A program made the position numbers and the translations under genes. 64,000 bases of DNA from Rhizomys pruinosus (taxonomy: Eukaryota > Chordata > Mammalia > Rodentia > Spalacidae): contig VZQC01006699.1 of assembly GCA_009823505.1 (NCBI GenBank), positions 1,655,527-1,719,526 of the forward strand, read 5' to 3'. Within the stretch, counting starts at the first letter, position 1, and each line of letters starts with the position of its first letter. This document shows, piece by piece, positions 34,092 through 45,629 of this stretch. Below the pieces are notes generated by a model. The model was given only the letters and a program-made list of their open reading frames with translations, was not told where the DNA came from and searched no databases.

Positions 34092-37000
34092 CTAGCATCC
34101 ACAGATGAGGGATACCATTCGTCGTTTGTTTTTCTGGGACTGTGTTACTTCACTCAGCATGATGTCCTCTAGCTCCAGCCATTTTCCTGCAAAGCTCGTG
34201 ATGTCGTCTTTCTTTACTGCTGCATAGAACTCCATTGTGTAGATGTACCACATTTTCTCTATCCATTCGTCAGTTGAGGGGCATTTAGGTTGGTTCCAGC
34301 TCTTTGCTATTGTGAAGAGAGCTGAAATAAACATGGCCGTGCATGTATCTCTGTGGTGGCGTAAGTCTTGAGGGTACATGCCCAGGAGTGGTATGGCTGG
34401 GTCGGGTGGCAAGTTCATTCCAAGTCTTCCAAGGGTTCTCCACACTGCTTTCCATAGTGGCTGTACGAGTTTACATTCCCACCAGCAGTGGATGAGTGTT
34501 CCCCTTTCCCCACAACCTCTCCAGCACTTGGTATCATTTGTTTTCTTGATCCTAGCCAGTCTTACTGGAGTAAGATGATATCTTAAAGTGGTTTTGATTT
34601 GCATTTCCTTAATGATTAGTGATGTTGAGCAGTTCTTGAGGTGTTTCTCAGACATCTCTAATTCCTCGCTTGTGAAGTCTCTGTTCAGTTCTTTGCTCCA
34701 TCTATTGAGCGGGTCGTTTGTTTTCTTTTTTCTTTGTTTTTTGAGTAGTTTATATATTCTGGAAATCAATGCTTTGTCAGATGTATCTGCAGTGAAGGTT
34801 TCCTCCCACTCTGTGGGATTTCTCTTCACTTCCTTGATTGTTTCTTTTGATGTACAGAAGCTTTTGAGTTTGATGAGGTCCCATTTGTCAATTGTCGACC
34901 TTAATTCTTGTGCAGCTGCTGTCTGATTTAGGAAGTCTTTTCCTACGCCTATGTCTTGTAGTCTGCTGCCAACTTTTTCTTCTATCACCTTCAGAGTTTG
35001 GGGTTTCACGTTGAGGTCTTTAATCCATCTGGAGTTGACTTTTGTACAGGGTGAGAGGTAGGGGTTTAATTTCATTCTTCTACAAGTGGTGATCCAGTTT
35101 TGCCAACACCACTTGCTGAAGATGCTGTCTTTTCTCCATTGTGGTTTCTTGGCCCCCTTGTCAAATATGAGATGGCTGAAATTGTATGTGCTCAGATTTG
35201 GATCTTCGGTTTTGTTCCATTGGTCAACAGGTCTGTTTTTGTGCCAGTACCAGGCTGTTTTTATGACTATAGCCCTGTAGTATAGTTTAAAATCTGGTAT
35301 AGAGATCCCTCCTGTGTAGCTCTTTTCACTCAGGATTGATTTGGCTATTCGGGGTCTTTTGTTTTTCCAAATGAATTTAAGAACTTTTGTTTCCAAGCCT
35401 GTGAAGAAACTCTTGGGGATTTTGATTGGGATTGCATTAAATCTATACAAGAGTTTTGGTAAAATGGACATTTTTACAATGTTAATTTTCCCAATCCATG
35501 AGCATGGGAGGTTTTTCCATCTTCTGAGGTCTTCTTCAATTTCTTTCTTTAAGGGTTTAAAATTTTTGTTGTAGAGGTCTTTGGTGTCTTTGGTTAGGTT
35601 TGTTCCTAGGTATCTTATTGTTTTTGAGGCTATTGTGAGTGGGAAGGTCTCTTTGAATTCTTTCTCCAGTTGCTTGTTCTTGGTGTAAAGAAAGGCCATT
35701 GATTTTCTAAGGTTAATTTTGTATCCTGCCACTTTGCTGAAGCTGTTAATCGTTTCTAGGAGTTTTCTGGTGGAGTTTTTTGCATCCCTTAAGTAAACAA
35801 TCATATCATCAGCAAATAGGGATAGTTTGACTTCCTCTTTTCCAATTAGTACTCCTTTAATATCCTTTTCTTGCCTTATTGCTCTAGCAAGTGTTTCAAG
35901 CACTATATTGAAGAGGAGTGGTGATAGGGGGCAGCCTTGCCGAGTTCCTACCTTTAAAGGGAATGTTTCTGTCATTTCCCCATTTAGGATGATATTGGCT
36001 GTGGGTTTCCTGTATATGGCTTTGATTACATTGAGGAATGATCCCTCCAATCCAATTCCTTCTAGGACTTTAAGCATGAAGGGATGCTGGATTTTGTCAA
36101 AGGCTTTTTCAGCATCAATTGCGATGATGGTGTGGTTTTTGTCTTTGATTCCGTTTATGTGTTTGATGATGTTTATTGATTTTCGTATGTTGAACCATCC
36201 CTGCATCTCTGGTATGAATCCAACTTGGTCATGATGGATGATCTTCTTGATGTGGGTCTGTATGCGATTTGCCAGTATTCTGTTTAGAATTTTGGCATCT
36301 GTGTTCATGAGGGAGATGGGTCTATAATTCTCCTTTTTAGTTGTATCTTTGCCTGGTTTTGGTAATAGAGTGATGTTGGCTTCATAGAAGGAATTTGGGA
36401 GAGTTCCCTCTGATTGTATACTTCTAAACAGTTTCAGAAATAATGGTTGTAGGTCTTTTTGAAATGTTTTATAGAATTCTGCTGTGAAACCGTCTGGGCC
36501 TGGGCTTTTTTTAGTTGGGAGGCTTCTTACTACATCCTCTATTTCTTCATATGTTATGGGTCTGTTTAAGCTGCTGGTCTCCTCTTGGCCAAGCTTTGGT
36601 GATTCCCAAGATTTCAGATATTCATCCATTTCTTCTAGATTTTCAAACTTGGTAGAATATAGGTTCTTGTAATATTCCCATATAATTTTCTTGATCTTTT
36701 CCTTGTCCGTTGTGATATTTCCCTTTTCATCACAGATTGTATTGATTTGGAGTTGTTCCTTCTTTCTTTTTGTTAACTGGGCTAGAGGTCTGTCTATCTT
36801 GTTTATTCTTTCAAAGAACCAACTTTTGGCTTCATTGATTTTTTGTATTGTTTTCTTTGTTTCTATTTCATTGATTTCTGCTCTGATTTTTGTTATTTCT
36901 TCCTGTCTGTTGCGTTTAGGGTTCATCTGTTGTTGCCTCTCAAGTGCTTTTAGCTGTAGTGTTAGATCATTCACTTGTGCTCTTTCTGTTTTTCTAATGT

Positions 37001-37925
37001 AGGCACCCAGGGCTATAAATTTCCCTCTTAGGACTGCTTTTAAGGTATCCCATAAGTTTTGTTGTGTTGTATTGTCATTGTCATTCAGTTCCAGGAATGT
37101 TTTTATTTCTTTCTTTATCTCTTCCTTGACCCATTCATTATTCAAGAGTGTGTTGTTTAGTCTCCATGTGTTCTTGTAGGCAGGAGGGCTTGTCCTGGTG
37201 TTGATGTTGAGCTTCATTGCACTGTGGTCTGACAGGATGCATGAAATTATTTCAATCTTTTTGTATTTGTAGAGGTTTCTTCTGTGTCCCAGGATGTGGT
37301 CGATTTTGGAGAATGTTCCGTGGGGTGCTGAGTAGAAAGTGTATTCTCTGGTATTAGGATGGAATGTTCGGTAGAGGTCTATGAGGTCCATTTGGTGTAT
37401 CATATCGTTCAGTTCAGATGTCTCTCTGTTTATTTTTTGTCCTGTTGACCTATCCAAAGGACTCAGTGGGGTATTGAAATCTCCCACTATGAGTGTGCTG
37501 GGGTTAGTCTGTGACTTGTGGTCCTGGAGAATTGTCTTTATAAAGTTTGGTGCACCAGAATTTGGGGCATATATATTCATAATTGTGAAATCTTCTTGGT
37601 GGATTGTTCCTTTGATGAAAATGTAATGGCCTTCTTTGTCTCTTCTGATTTCTTTTACTTTGAAGTCTATTTTATCCGATATTAAAATAGCAACACCTGC
37701 TTTCTTTTTGGTACCATTTGCTTGGAATATTTTTTTCCATCCCTTCACTTTAAGGTGGTGCCTGTCCTTGAAGGTAAGATGTGTTTCTTGTAGACAGCAT
37801 ATCGATGGATTCTGTTTCCTAATCCAGTCTCCCAGTCTATGTCTTTTGATTGGGGAATTTAGTCCATTAATATTTAAGGTTATGACTGATAGGTTTGTGT
37901 TGCTTCCTTTTGCCTTATTATCCAT
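34092..37925 (-). CDS. L1 ORF2 protein (endonuclease / reverse transcriptase), intact
   Basis: An uninterrupted frame of 1277 codons, about full length for rodent ORF2. Residues 1-240 form the APE-like endonuclease: LNIN at 17-20, QETHL with Glu47, VGDFN with Asp149, SDH at 232-234. The reverse transcriptase region includes YRPISLMN near 534-541, AIDAEKAFD with Asp604, [14 protein letters not shown] near 660 and the catalytic FADD at 704-707. The C-terminal [18 protein letters not shown] is the usual Cys/His knuckle. It nicks the target and copies RNA from the exposed 3' end. With every catalytic residue I can check in place it could be active, but its own ORF1 partner is broken. Confidence 0.97.
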   Translation of the reverse strand: MDNKAKGSNTNLSVITLNINGLNSPIKRHRLGDWIRKQNPSICCLQETHLTFKDRHHLKVKGWKKIFQANGTKKKAGVAILISDKIDFKVKEIRRDKEGHYIFIKGTIHQEDFTIMNIYAPNSGAPNFIKTILQDHKSQTNPSTLIVGDFNTPLSPLDRSTGQKINRETSELNDMIHQMDLIDLYRTFHPNTREYTFYSAPHGTFSKIDHILGHRRNLYKYKKIEIISCILSDHSAMKLNINTRTSPPAYKNTWRLNNTLLNNEWVKEEIKKEIKTFLELNDNDNTTQQNLWDTLKAVLRGKFIALGAYIRKTERAQVNDLTLQLKALERQQQMNPKRNRQEEITKIRAEINEIETKKTIQKINEAKSWFFERINKIDRPLAQLTKRKKEQLQINTICDEKGNITTDKEKIKKIIWEYYKNLYSTKFENLEEMDEYLKSWESPKLGQEETSSLNRPITYEEIEDVVRSLPTKKSPGPDGFTAEFYKTFQKDLQPLFLKLFRSIQSEGTLPNSFYEANITLLPKPGKDTTKKENYRPISLMNTDAKILNRILANRIQTHIKKIIHHDQVGFIPEMQGWFNIRKSINIIKHINGIKDKNHTIIAIDAEKAFDKIQHPFMLKVLEGIGLEGSFLNVIKAIYRKPTANIILNGEMTETFPLKVGTRQGCPLSPLLFNIVLETLARAIRQEKDIKGVLIGKEEVKLSLFADDMIVYLRDAKNSTRKLLETINSFSKVAGYKINLRKSMAFLYTKNKQLEKEFKETFPLTIASKTIRYLGTNLTKDTKDLYNKNFKPLKKEIEEDLRRWKNLPCSWIGKINIVKMSILPKLLYRFNAIPIKIPKSFFTGLETKVLKFIWKNKRPRIAKSILSEKSYTGGISIPDFKLYYRAIVIKTAWYWHKNRPVDQWNKTEDPNLSTYNFSHLIFDKGAKKPQWRKDSIFSKWCWQNWITTCRRMKLNPYLSPCTKVNSRWIKDLNVKPQTLKVIEEKVGSRLQDIGVGKDFLNQTAAAQELRSTIDKWDLIKLKSFCTSKETIKEVKRNPTEWEETFTADTSDKALISRIYKLLKKQRKKKTNDPLNRWSKELNRDFTSEELEMSEKHLKNCSTSLIIKEMQIKTTLRYHLTPVRLARIKKTNDTKCWRGCGERGTLIHCWWECKLVQPLWKAVWRTLGRLGMNLPPDPAIPLLGMYPQDLRHHRDTCTAMFISALFTIAKSWNQPKCPSTDEWIEKMWYIYTMEFYAAVKKDDITSFAGKWLELEDIMLSEVTQSQKNKRRMVSLICGC

Positions 37926-37966
37926 TTGCGGTTTTGGTTTAGGTTTCTACTTCTGCAGTTATGCTT

Positions 37967-39122
37967 TTATTGATTTCTCTTTCTAGGTGCCTGGGGTTGG
38001 TTGCTCCTTTCTTCTGTTCTTTGAATTGCTTCAAGTATTCTCTGAAGGGTTGGTTTTCCGGACATGTATTCTTTCAAGTTGTTTATGTCATGGAAGGTTT
38101 TTCTCTCTCCTTCAACTATAATTGACATTTTTGCTGGGTATAGTAACCTGGGTTGGCATCTATTGTCCCTTAACACTGGGAATGCTTTGCTCCAGGTTCT
38201 TCTTGCTTTCATAGTTTGCATTGAGAAGTCAGTTGTAATTCTGATAGGTTTCCCCTTATAGGTCACTTGTTGTTTTTCTCTTGTGGCTTTAAGGATTTTG
38301 TCTTTGTTTTGGGTGTCTAGCATTTTAACTATGATGTGGCGTGGAGAATTTCTTTTCTGATCTTGTCTGTTTGGAGTTCTATGTGCTTCTTGTATTGGTA
38401 TTGGTTTGTCCTTTTTTAGTTTGGGGAAGTTTTCATCTATTATTCTGTTGAAGATCTGATCAATACCATTCTCTTGGGATTCTTCTCCTTCCTCTATTCC
38501 TATGATGCGGAGGTTTGATCTTTTCATAGTGTCCCACAGCTCCTGGTTGTTCCATTTTTGTGTATTTTTAAATTTTTCATAATCTTTCCTTGAGGTTTTT
38601 AGTTGTTCTGTGTTATCTTCCAGGTCTGATATTCTTTGTTCTGCTTCCTCCATTCTGCTTCTGAGGCTTTTTTCATTCCTTTCCTCTTGAATGGATGAGT
38701 GTTTGATTTCCTTTTTCATTTCCTCTTCTGATTTCTTTAGTGTTTCTATTTCTTTTTGGAGCTTCTCGATCTCTTTTTGTAGCTCTTTGCTTCACTGGTT
38801 GGTTTCTTTTTCTTTTTCAGCATGGGATCTTTTCAGTGTTTCTACTTCCTTCCGGAGTTTGTCATTCTCTCTCTAGGTCCTTCTTGAGTTCTTCATTCTC
38901 TTTTCTTAGTTCTTTGATTTGCTATTTATGATCTTGTAGTTCTTTAAATATGTTCCCAATTGTGTTTCTGATATCTGTGTCCTGGGCCATCCCCCGAGGG
39001 ATCCCACTGTAGGAATCTTCCATAGGGTTGGTAGAGCTTGGTGCGGGATTATCCTGCCCCTTTCCTGTGTTGTCTCTTCTTCGTGTTTCTGGCATATGGG
39101 CTTCTCCTTGCCTGTATTCCAA
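37967..39122 (-). pseudogene. L1 ORF1 (RNA-binding protein), disrupted
   Basis: The frame starts at MEYRQGEAHMPETRR (39122) and stops at TAG (38924-38922) after 66 codons. Beyond it the same coiled-coil frame continues but loses two bases in an AG-repeat at 38866-38874, and meets a second stop TGA at 38794-38792. From 38719 to 37967 it is open again for 250 codons and carries the coiled coil end, the RRM-like domain (NLRIIGIEEGEE) and C-terminal domain (EAHRTPNR, PRHIIVKM). If the lesions are ignored the length is about 385 codons, within reach of known rodent ORF1 proteins. All three lesions sit in the coiled-coil region. Confidence 0.9.
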
Positions 39123-39468
39123 TGTGAGTCCTAAATGCCTCTTTACTGTGTTGAAGGCATGCTTTGCTTGCCTCCTTCAGATGCCTTCGGAGTTGGCTGG
39201 TTGGGTGGGGGGGGGGGCTGCTCTTTAGCCCGGGCCCAGTACCTGCGCTTCAGCTGGTCTTGGGAGATCTCAGAGCTCAAGACTCACACAACCCTACCTT
39301 TTATACCACTGGGAGGATAACTCCGCCCCCACAGCCAAGAAAGTCAATTAAGCCAAAAACAACTGGATTAATGGATTAACTATATTAAGTCAATCAACAA
39401 TAAGCCTTGCTGAAGCACCCAGTTCCTACCTACCTTCCTGCACTTCAGCTGGTCTCAGGAGATCTCAG
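39123..39468 (-). promoter_or_regulatory. L1 5' UTR with about two promoter monomers
   Basis: On the - strand the segment GAGATCTCC...AGACCAGCTGAAG occurs at about 39466-39443 and again at 39271-39248, spaced 195 bp, as expected for rodent L1 monomers of about 200 bp. A GC box (GGGGGCGGAG, 39330-39321) and TATAAAA (39305-39299) lie between them. The first T of the TATA box is 32 bp upstream of the inner CTGAGATCTCC, which is the same sequence with which the element itself begins at 39468. Confidence 0.75.
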
Positions 39469-39481
39469 TAAATGAATTTTT

Positions 39482-40436
39482 AAGGGATCAGAGTTTAGAA
39501 ATGTCTACAAATATAAGAACTACAGAACATTTCTCTCCCAAACAGTACAAAGATGAGGATAATAAATAGTAAAGTAATGGAAGACAGTCCCAACTAAAAT
39601 GAGAAACACAGGACAAAATACATTGTAAACTTGCTTCTTTGAACAACAAAGAGATTGCGAAGTTACTTTATTAACAGGAAAAAAGTCATATTTCTTCGAT
39701 TATTTGTATAGTGATTTTACTGTATTTCCATTTGAAGCTAATACAGTAAGCAGTGTAAGCTTTAACCAAGCCACACTGTACAGAGAAAGTTTCTGCCTCT
39801 CAGGTGCACTGGGAGATGGAAGCAGGTAGATCAGTAATTTAGAGCCATCTCCTTGAGTCTGTCTCAAAAAACTAAAAACAAAACAAAACAAAAAGTCACA
39901 TTCCCACCTAAAATGAGCCAGAAGTGACTGTTTTCATTACTGTTAATTCATCAATTAATACTTCATAGACACTACCATCTATAGATCACACGAAACAGTA
40001 GCTACAGGTGTTAGATCATGAACATTACAACTAGGAGGACTATGGAAAAATGAAAAAAAGAAAAAGGCAAGGCACTGTTGGTATGTGTACAGGGTATTTT
40101 AAACTCTTAGTTTAATGAACCATCTGATGATTAAAATAGATTACAGTATTTCTTCTCTGATAGAAGAATCTTACAAAAAGCAAGAAAGTAGGAAGTTACT
40201 GAGAATCATGACATTAAAGTAGAAGTGGCTATATTTGAAGATAACATGACTGAGAAGAAATGCTTCCAACAACAGATGAAGAGAAAGGCTTTAAGACACA
40301 GCACGCTGACAGGTGCACTAGTAAGCAGGGGCAGAGATTACAATTCACTTTGTCATTAGGGAAAAACTCACAGTTTTCTGCAAGGAGATTTTCTCCAAAT
40401 TACAAAAGCCACTCTACCTAAGAATGTTAAAAAGAG
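39482..40436. other. Plpp1 intron 3, mostly unique
   Basis: Flank of the L1 5' end; only a doubtful B1 remnant at 39795. Confidence 0.55.
39795..39893 (+). repeat. Possible B1 remnant
   Basis: CACTGGGAGATGGAAGCAGG and GTCTGTCTCAAAAAAC only. Confidence 0.45.
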
Positions 40437-41085
40437 ACGGGCTCAAAAGATGGCTCAGAGGTAAGAGCACTGGCTGCTCCTGCATAAGACCTAGATTGAA
40501 TTCCCAGCACCCACATGGCAGCTAACAACTGTCTGTCCCTAAGACTAGTTCCAGGGGATCCAACACTATCTTCCACTGACCACTGGTATTAGCACATGGT
40601 CCACTTGCAGGCAAAGCATTCACACACATACACACACACACACACACAAACACACACAAATAATAAATAAAAACAAATCAACAAACAAATAAATATTAGT
40701 GGCTGGAAAGATGGCTCAGCAATTAAGAGCACTGGCTGCTATTGCAGAGGACCCGGATGCTGTTTCCAGTCCACATGAAGGCTAACAACCATCTGTAATT
40801 CTAGTCCCGGGGGATCCGACACCCTCTTCTGACCTCTGTGAACACTGCAGGTCACAGGTGTAAATGCATACACATGGGCAAAACACTCATACACATTAAA
40901 TAAAAACATTTTTTAAAAAACAAATTTTGCCAGGTGTGGTGGTACACGCCTTTAATCCTAGCACTTGGGAGACAGAAGCAGGCAGATCTTTGTGAGTTCA
41001 AGGCCAGCCTGGTCTACACAGTGAGTTCCAGGACAGCTGGGGCTACAGGAAGACCCTGTCTCAAAAAGATTAAAAAAATATTTTT
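40437..41085 (+). repeat. Two B3 SINEs and a B1 in a row
   Basis: B3 40437-40685 with a CA-rich tail, B3 40700-40915, B1 40928-41085 ending in A/T-rich tail. All + strand. Confidence 0.88.
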
Positions 41086-42584
41086 TTTTAAATAGTAGAT
41101 TAAACAGAGGACATATTATGAAGCTTTCTTATACAAGCAATTAACACTCTTATCCACCACCCACTCTTGCTGCTAGCTATAGCCAAGATGCTGAGACTTC
41201 TACTTTAAAGCTTTCCCTCAGAAGACAACTCTGGCCAACACCCCTGCCAGTACCTTTAGCTAGTCTTCTCACTTCAGACCTTCCAGAAGGTCAGGAAATT
41301 AACCCTGAGATCTGGTCCCCAGGGTCAAGAAAAATGATAAAAGTATCTTCAGTAGCACACCAATGCTGAAATAAAGAGCTGAGTTAAAGCAGACACTGCG
41401 AATGGCAAGAGAAGAGGCAAAGGCCCCCAAAGTGGTAACATTATTAGAAGCAGGCTCAGAAGGTTGTTCCCTTTCTGATTAGATCAGCTGAGGTATAGCA
41501 CAGTGCCATGAGACCTTACTCAGATCTTTTCTACTCAACAAAGGCAGGAAAAAAAAATCACACTGCTTTCAGTACCCGAAATCTTCCTGCTATTGAGAAA
41601 AGAAAATGTAGATGGCCATTTTGGTGCATTTAGAGCATAATCAAGGAAAGCTAAACATTTCTCACATGCATTTAAAAAATGAGCCTGCAATTCTACTTTA
41701 AGTTCTTCATTTAAACAAACTGCTGAGCTGCCTCAGGGACCTTCTTGGGTGCCACTCAACTGCCTGCCACCATCATCAGCTAGCACGCTACTAAACAATC
41801 CCTAGCACACAGTTCAGTACCTATCTGCTCTCTTGTCTCGAATAAGTATCCTACCTTTCTTAGCCAATTACTGAGGAATCAGTTCAAGCACAGTCTCCTC
41901 CCACTTAACTTTCCTGAAAACTCTAGGTTGAAATCTACCTTTTTCCTACTATACTGAGCAAATACCTCTATCATGGCCCAACTTCTCTGTATCAAAAATC
42001 ATCTCTTGCTGCATCTGCCTCCATGACATAGAAAGCTGGCCTGTAATGGAACAAGATTTTTTAGAAATAAGCTTTGCTGTACTTTTTGTTACATAAGTTA
42101 TGCTCATTAGTTCACAAAACAAGAAGCTACAATGAAAACTAGAAGATAAATTACTGTGATCAACTTCCACTGTCCCTGAGTGAACTCTTATCTAACTGAT
42201 CTTGGATTCCTGACACACTGCACGGCTGTCAAGTATTTAGTACATGCTTTTTAGCTAAGCTAGAATCCAATCTCATGAATGATCCAACAATACATTATAC
42301 CTTAACATATATTTTGACATCTTACCCTGTGATATATGTCCCTCAGATAGTGGTTAGAAATTGGGATTTTATCTTCAAACCCTAGCAGTAATAAGAAATC
42401 CAGCCTAACATCTGATCGTTATCACCTTCTCTCAGAAATCTTTAAACATCATCCCAACACATCTGACAAACATTTTAATAATGTGAATAAAATGCCCTAA
42501 AATCCTTTATACAGTGCAATCAAAGGCAGCCATATTAGTTGAGCAAATAACATCCATATGATAGAAATGGAGTATAAACTCTGT
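41086..42584. other. Plpp1 intron 3, 1.5 kb without recognised repeats
   Basis: The longest block in the intron without a SINE. I see no exon-like frame or other structure. Confidence 0.55.
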
Positions 42585-42697
42585 GCTGGTTTGGTTTTGA
42601 ACACTTGACACAAACTAAAGTCACCTGAGAAGTAACCTCAACTGAGGAACTGCTTCCATCAGAGTGACCCGTAGAGATATCTCTGAGGCATTTTTTT

Positions 42698-43581
42698 TGG
42701 CAAATAAAGTTTTATTTTATTTTTTCATTCATTTTTTAATAAATAAGTAATGAATACAAGCATCCTTCATGTAAAACCAATTTGCAAGTAGCTATGCCCA
42801 AACTTATACAAACCAAGGTCCCCGTTGTCCAGCTGGAGGGGCTTCTATGTACACGCATGTTGATCAAATAAGAGTCCAGATTATATTGCTGTTGTTTCAC
42901 AATTCACCCCAATCGCAGCCCTTACATCCTACCACGCCCCCTCTTCTGCAGATTGTTCCCTAGGCTTTAGAAAAGGGGCACAGGTAGACGAGAAGCAAAA
43001 GAGACTACTTTCTCTGGAGATGTCATTTTGGACTCTGATCAGTTCAGGCTGTTTCCTTTCATGGGTTGGCATTTTATCCAGGAATAACCTTTTAATCCTA
43101 CTAATGAAGCACAAGCAATTAGATATACAGGCATTTAAACAGTACTAATCAATATGGTAGGTTACGTTGGTATAGACACAGATGTTTGGATGTTATCCTA
43201 ATCCATGAACTATAGCTTTTCTATAAAAGATGACAAGGTCTTATTGTGGCTTATAACATCTCCTAACCATTAGAGGATGTAAGCTTATGGCATCAGCCAT
43301 GAATTATTCCTCCAAGGAGACAGCTAATAGCCAATTAGATTTGGAATATACAGACATATGGCTGCCACTGCTGCACAGTATTTCCAGGCAGGTGAGGTGT
43401 AGCTGATGCTGACAGGGGAGTCTTGCTTGACTTAAGGAGACCTATATTTGCTTTATTGATTTAGTGGCCTTTGGTAACACTCTCTGGCATTCCAGAGACC
43501 AACTGTACACATGCAAGTGTGGTCTCAATACATCTTTCCCATGCTTACACCAGGTCTTCAACAGCAGGGCTTTACCATATG
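42698..43581 (-). mobile_element. Retrotransposed insert, source uncertain
   Basis: Read on the - strand it ends AAATAAAATAAAACTTTATTTGCC followed by poly(A), i.e. a poly(A) signal about 15 bp before the tail, and is flanked by the 12-bp duplication AAAAAATGCCTC with TT just before it, the L1 endonuclease mark. The stretch near 42900-42960 (CTGCAGAAGAGGGGGCGTGG on the - strand) resembles old L1 3' UTRs, so it is either an Lx-type L1 end or a processed copy of a non-coding transcript or 3' UTR. Confidence 0.55.
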
Positions 43582-43676
43582 AGGCATTTTTTAACTATTA
43601 ATTGATGTAGGGTCCAGCCCACTGGGGCAGTGCTATCCCCTGGCAGGTGGGCCTGGTTATATAAGAAAAATAACTG

Positions 43677-43888
43677 AGCTGGGTGTGGCGGTGCACACCT
43701 TTAATCCCAGCATTTGGGAGGCAGAGGCAGGTGGATCTTTGTGAGTTCAAGGCCAGCTGGACCCTGTCTCAAAAAAGGCAAATGAACTAATGAAAAAGAG
43801 AGAGAGAAAGAGAAAGAAAAAGAATGAAAGAGAGAAAGAGACAGAGAAAGAGAAAGAAAGAGAGAAAGAGAGAGAGAAAAGGAGGAAG

Positions 43889-43966
<78 letters not shown>

Positions 43967-43968
43967 AA

Positions 43969-44028
<60 letters not shown>
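43677..44028 (+). repeat. B1 SINE followed by long GA-rich microsatellite
   Basis: A B1 with a shortened 3' part (ends CCTGTCTCAAAAAAGG) runs into about 240 bp of GA/GAAA repeats. The last about 135 bp are almost pure purine on the + strand. Ser/Leu- and Glu/Arg-rich open frames here are products of the repeat. Confidence 0.9.
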
Positions 44029-44030
<2 letters not shown>

Positions 44031-44271
44031 GAGTGAGCCAGGAGAAGCCAGCCAGTAAGCAAGGGTCCTGTGTAGTCTCTGCTTCAGTTCCTTCCTCCAG
44101 GTTCCTGCTCCAAGTTTCTGCCTGGCATCCCGACCTGGGAGTTATGAAATAAACCCTTTCTTCCCCAAGTTGGTTCTGGTCAGAGTGTTTTTTCACAGCA
44201 ACAGAAAACAACCTAAGACACATTCTATTATAACTTTAAGTTTCAAAAGCATTCTCAAAGAAAAGACAAAT

Positions 44272-44450
44272 GACCCAAGTATGGTAGTATATGCCTGTCA
44301 CCCCAGCACTTGGGAGGTAGAGACAGGAGGATCAGGACTTCAAGGTCAACAGCAGCAAGTTCAAAAACAGCCTGGACTACATGTAACCTTATCTTCTCTT
44401 ATCCACTCCAAAATGGTAAATGGTACAACAACAACAAAAAAAAAAGGAGC
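44272..44450 (+). repeat. Diverged B1-type SINE
   Basis: CCAGCACTTGGGAGGTAGAG and CAGCCTGGACTACATG, separated by a short insertion, ending in an A-rich tail. Confidence 0.7.
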
Positions 44451-44542
44451 AAGGACTTAAGAGACTATTTAAATCCAATGAAATGTGAACATTTTTTCCA
44501 CTAAAATTTTTTTAAATATATATACATATATATATAATAAAT

Positions 44543-44877
44543 ATATTTTTTTTTTGTCTTTTCGAGACAGGGTCTCCCTGTAGCCCCAGCTGTCCGGGAA
44601 CTCACTCTGTTCAAGACCAGGCTGGCCTTGAACGCACAATAAAGATTCGCCTGCCTCTGCCTCCCGAGTGCTAGGATTAAAGGCGTGCGCCACCACGCCC
44701 GGCTTCTTTTTAATTAGGTATACATGCATATGTCTGAGTGTGGATTTGTGCATATGTAAGTGCAGTGCTGAAGGCAGGCTGCTATGAGCTACTTGACATG
44801 GGTGCTCAGAAGTGCACTCACGTCCTCTGGATAAGCAGCTCAAGCTCTTAACTGCTGAACTATTTCTTAAGCCCTCT

Positions 44878-44910
<33 letters not shown>

Positions 44911-45060
44911 TTTGTTTTTTTGAGACAGGGTCTCCCTTTAGTCCCAGCTGGCCTGGAGCTCGCTATGTAGACCAGGCTAGCCTTGAACTCACAGAGATCC
45001 ACCTGCCTCTGCCTCTGCCTCCTGAGTGCTAGGATTAAAGGCATGCACCACCACACCTGG
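44543..45060 (-). repeat. B1, diverged B3, B1
   Basis: B1 44543-44703, B3-like 44710-44873 and B1 44878-45060, all reversed. Confidence 0.85.
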
Positions 45061-45629
45061 CCCCTTTTCCATTTTTAATGAGGACTTCTATCCTCCAACA
45101 AACCAAAAGTCTTAAAAGTTGCCCATCTTGCTCATAAGTTTCCAAACATTACTTCAGAAGTAACACTGCAGTTTTAGCAAATTGCATATAAAATTGATGG
45201 TTAACACAAACATAAAAGTAAAAAAGGTAGCTAGTCTATAATCTCTCTCCAGTGTATATGTGGTCAATTTATTTTATAGGACAGCAGTAATTTTATTAAT
45301 GCCAGCTACTGTCTTCTCAAATGCCAGCCTCCCCAAAGAGTAGCATCAAAAATTCCACAGCATCAAAAGCCTTGACTGCCTGACTGTTCCACAGAGACCA
45401 GCAAACAGAAACTCAAGTTAAGGTCCAGGCGCTAGTGGTCCAGAAATCTTTGCTTAGTAAATCAACTGGTCCAGGCAAGGTCCGTAGCATTATGGTATAG
45501 CAAATGTCTCTGTTCTTCACAGACTACTAATGGTTCCTTACCTGAAAAATCTGCAGAAACCAAGTAGCACTGCTTTCTTGCCAAGACCTTGCCCTTCAAC
45601 TCCAGCCTAATTATTTTCCAAAAGCAAGT

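Larger units (their letters stand above)
33779..39481 (-). mobile_element. Full-length L1 retrotransposon in Plpp1 intron 3
   Basis: The element is read on the - strand: 5' UTR with about two monomers (39468-39123), broken ORF1 (39122-37967), a 41-bp spacer, intact ORF2 (37925-34092), a 3' UTR (34091 to about 33840) and an impure A-rich tail (to about 33795). CAGTAAATGAATTTTT occurs at 33779-33794 and again at 39466-39481, a target-site duplication of 13-16 bp (the CAG may belong to the element at one side). On the sense strand the 5' junction is preceded by CCCTT and followed by AAAAATTC, the preferred TT/AAAA nick site of L1 endonuclease. It lies in the same orientation as Plpp1. Confidence 0.97.
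42585..44222. repeat. Three-layer nested repeat
   Basis: The host is a + strand copy of the repeat at 886-1296, split into 42585-42697, 43594-43676 and about 44029-44222 (ending GAAATAAACCCTTTC ... CAACCTAAGACA). The first insertion (about 42698-43581) is flanked by GAGGCATTTTTT on both sides. The second is a B1 with a long GA-rich tail (43677-44028). Removing both restores the order of the host repeat. Confidence 0.8.

Noticed and set aside
34378..38931. Many + strand frames of 60-135 codons
   Set aside because: Antisense shadows of L1 ORF2 and ORF1.
43747..44223. 158-codon Ser/Leu-rich frame on - and Glu/Arg-rich frames on +
   Set aside because: Produced by the GA microsatellite, which is free of stops in several frames.
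44469..45056. 195-codon frame with WWCMPLILALRRQ and similar
   Set aside because: Antisense reading of B1 SINEs; the same residue strings recur at every B1 (for example 50014, 20142, 11412).
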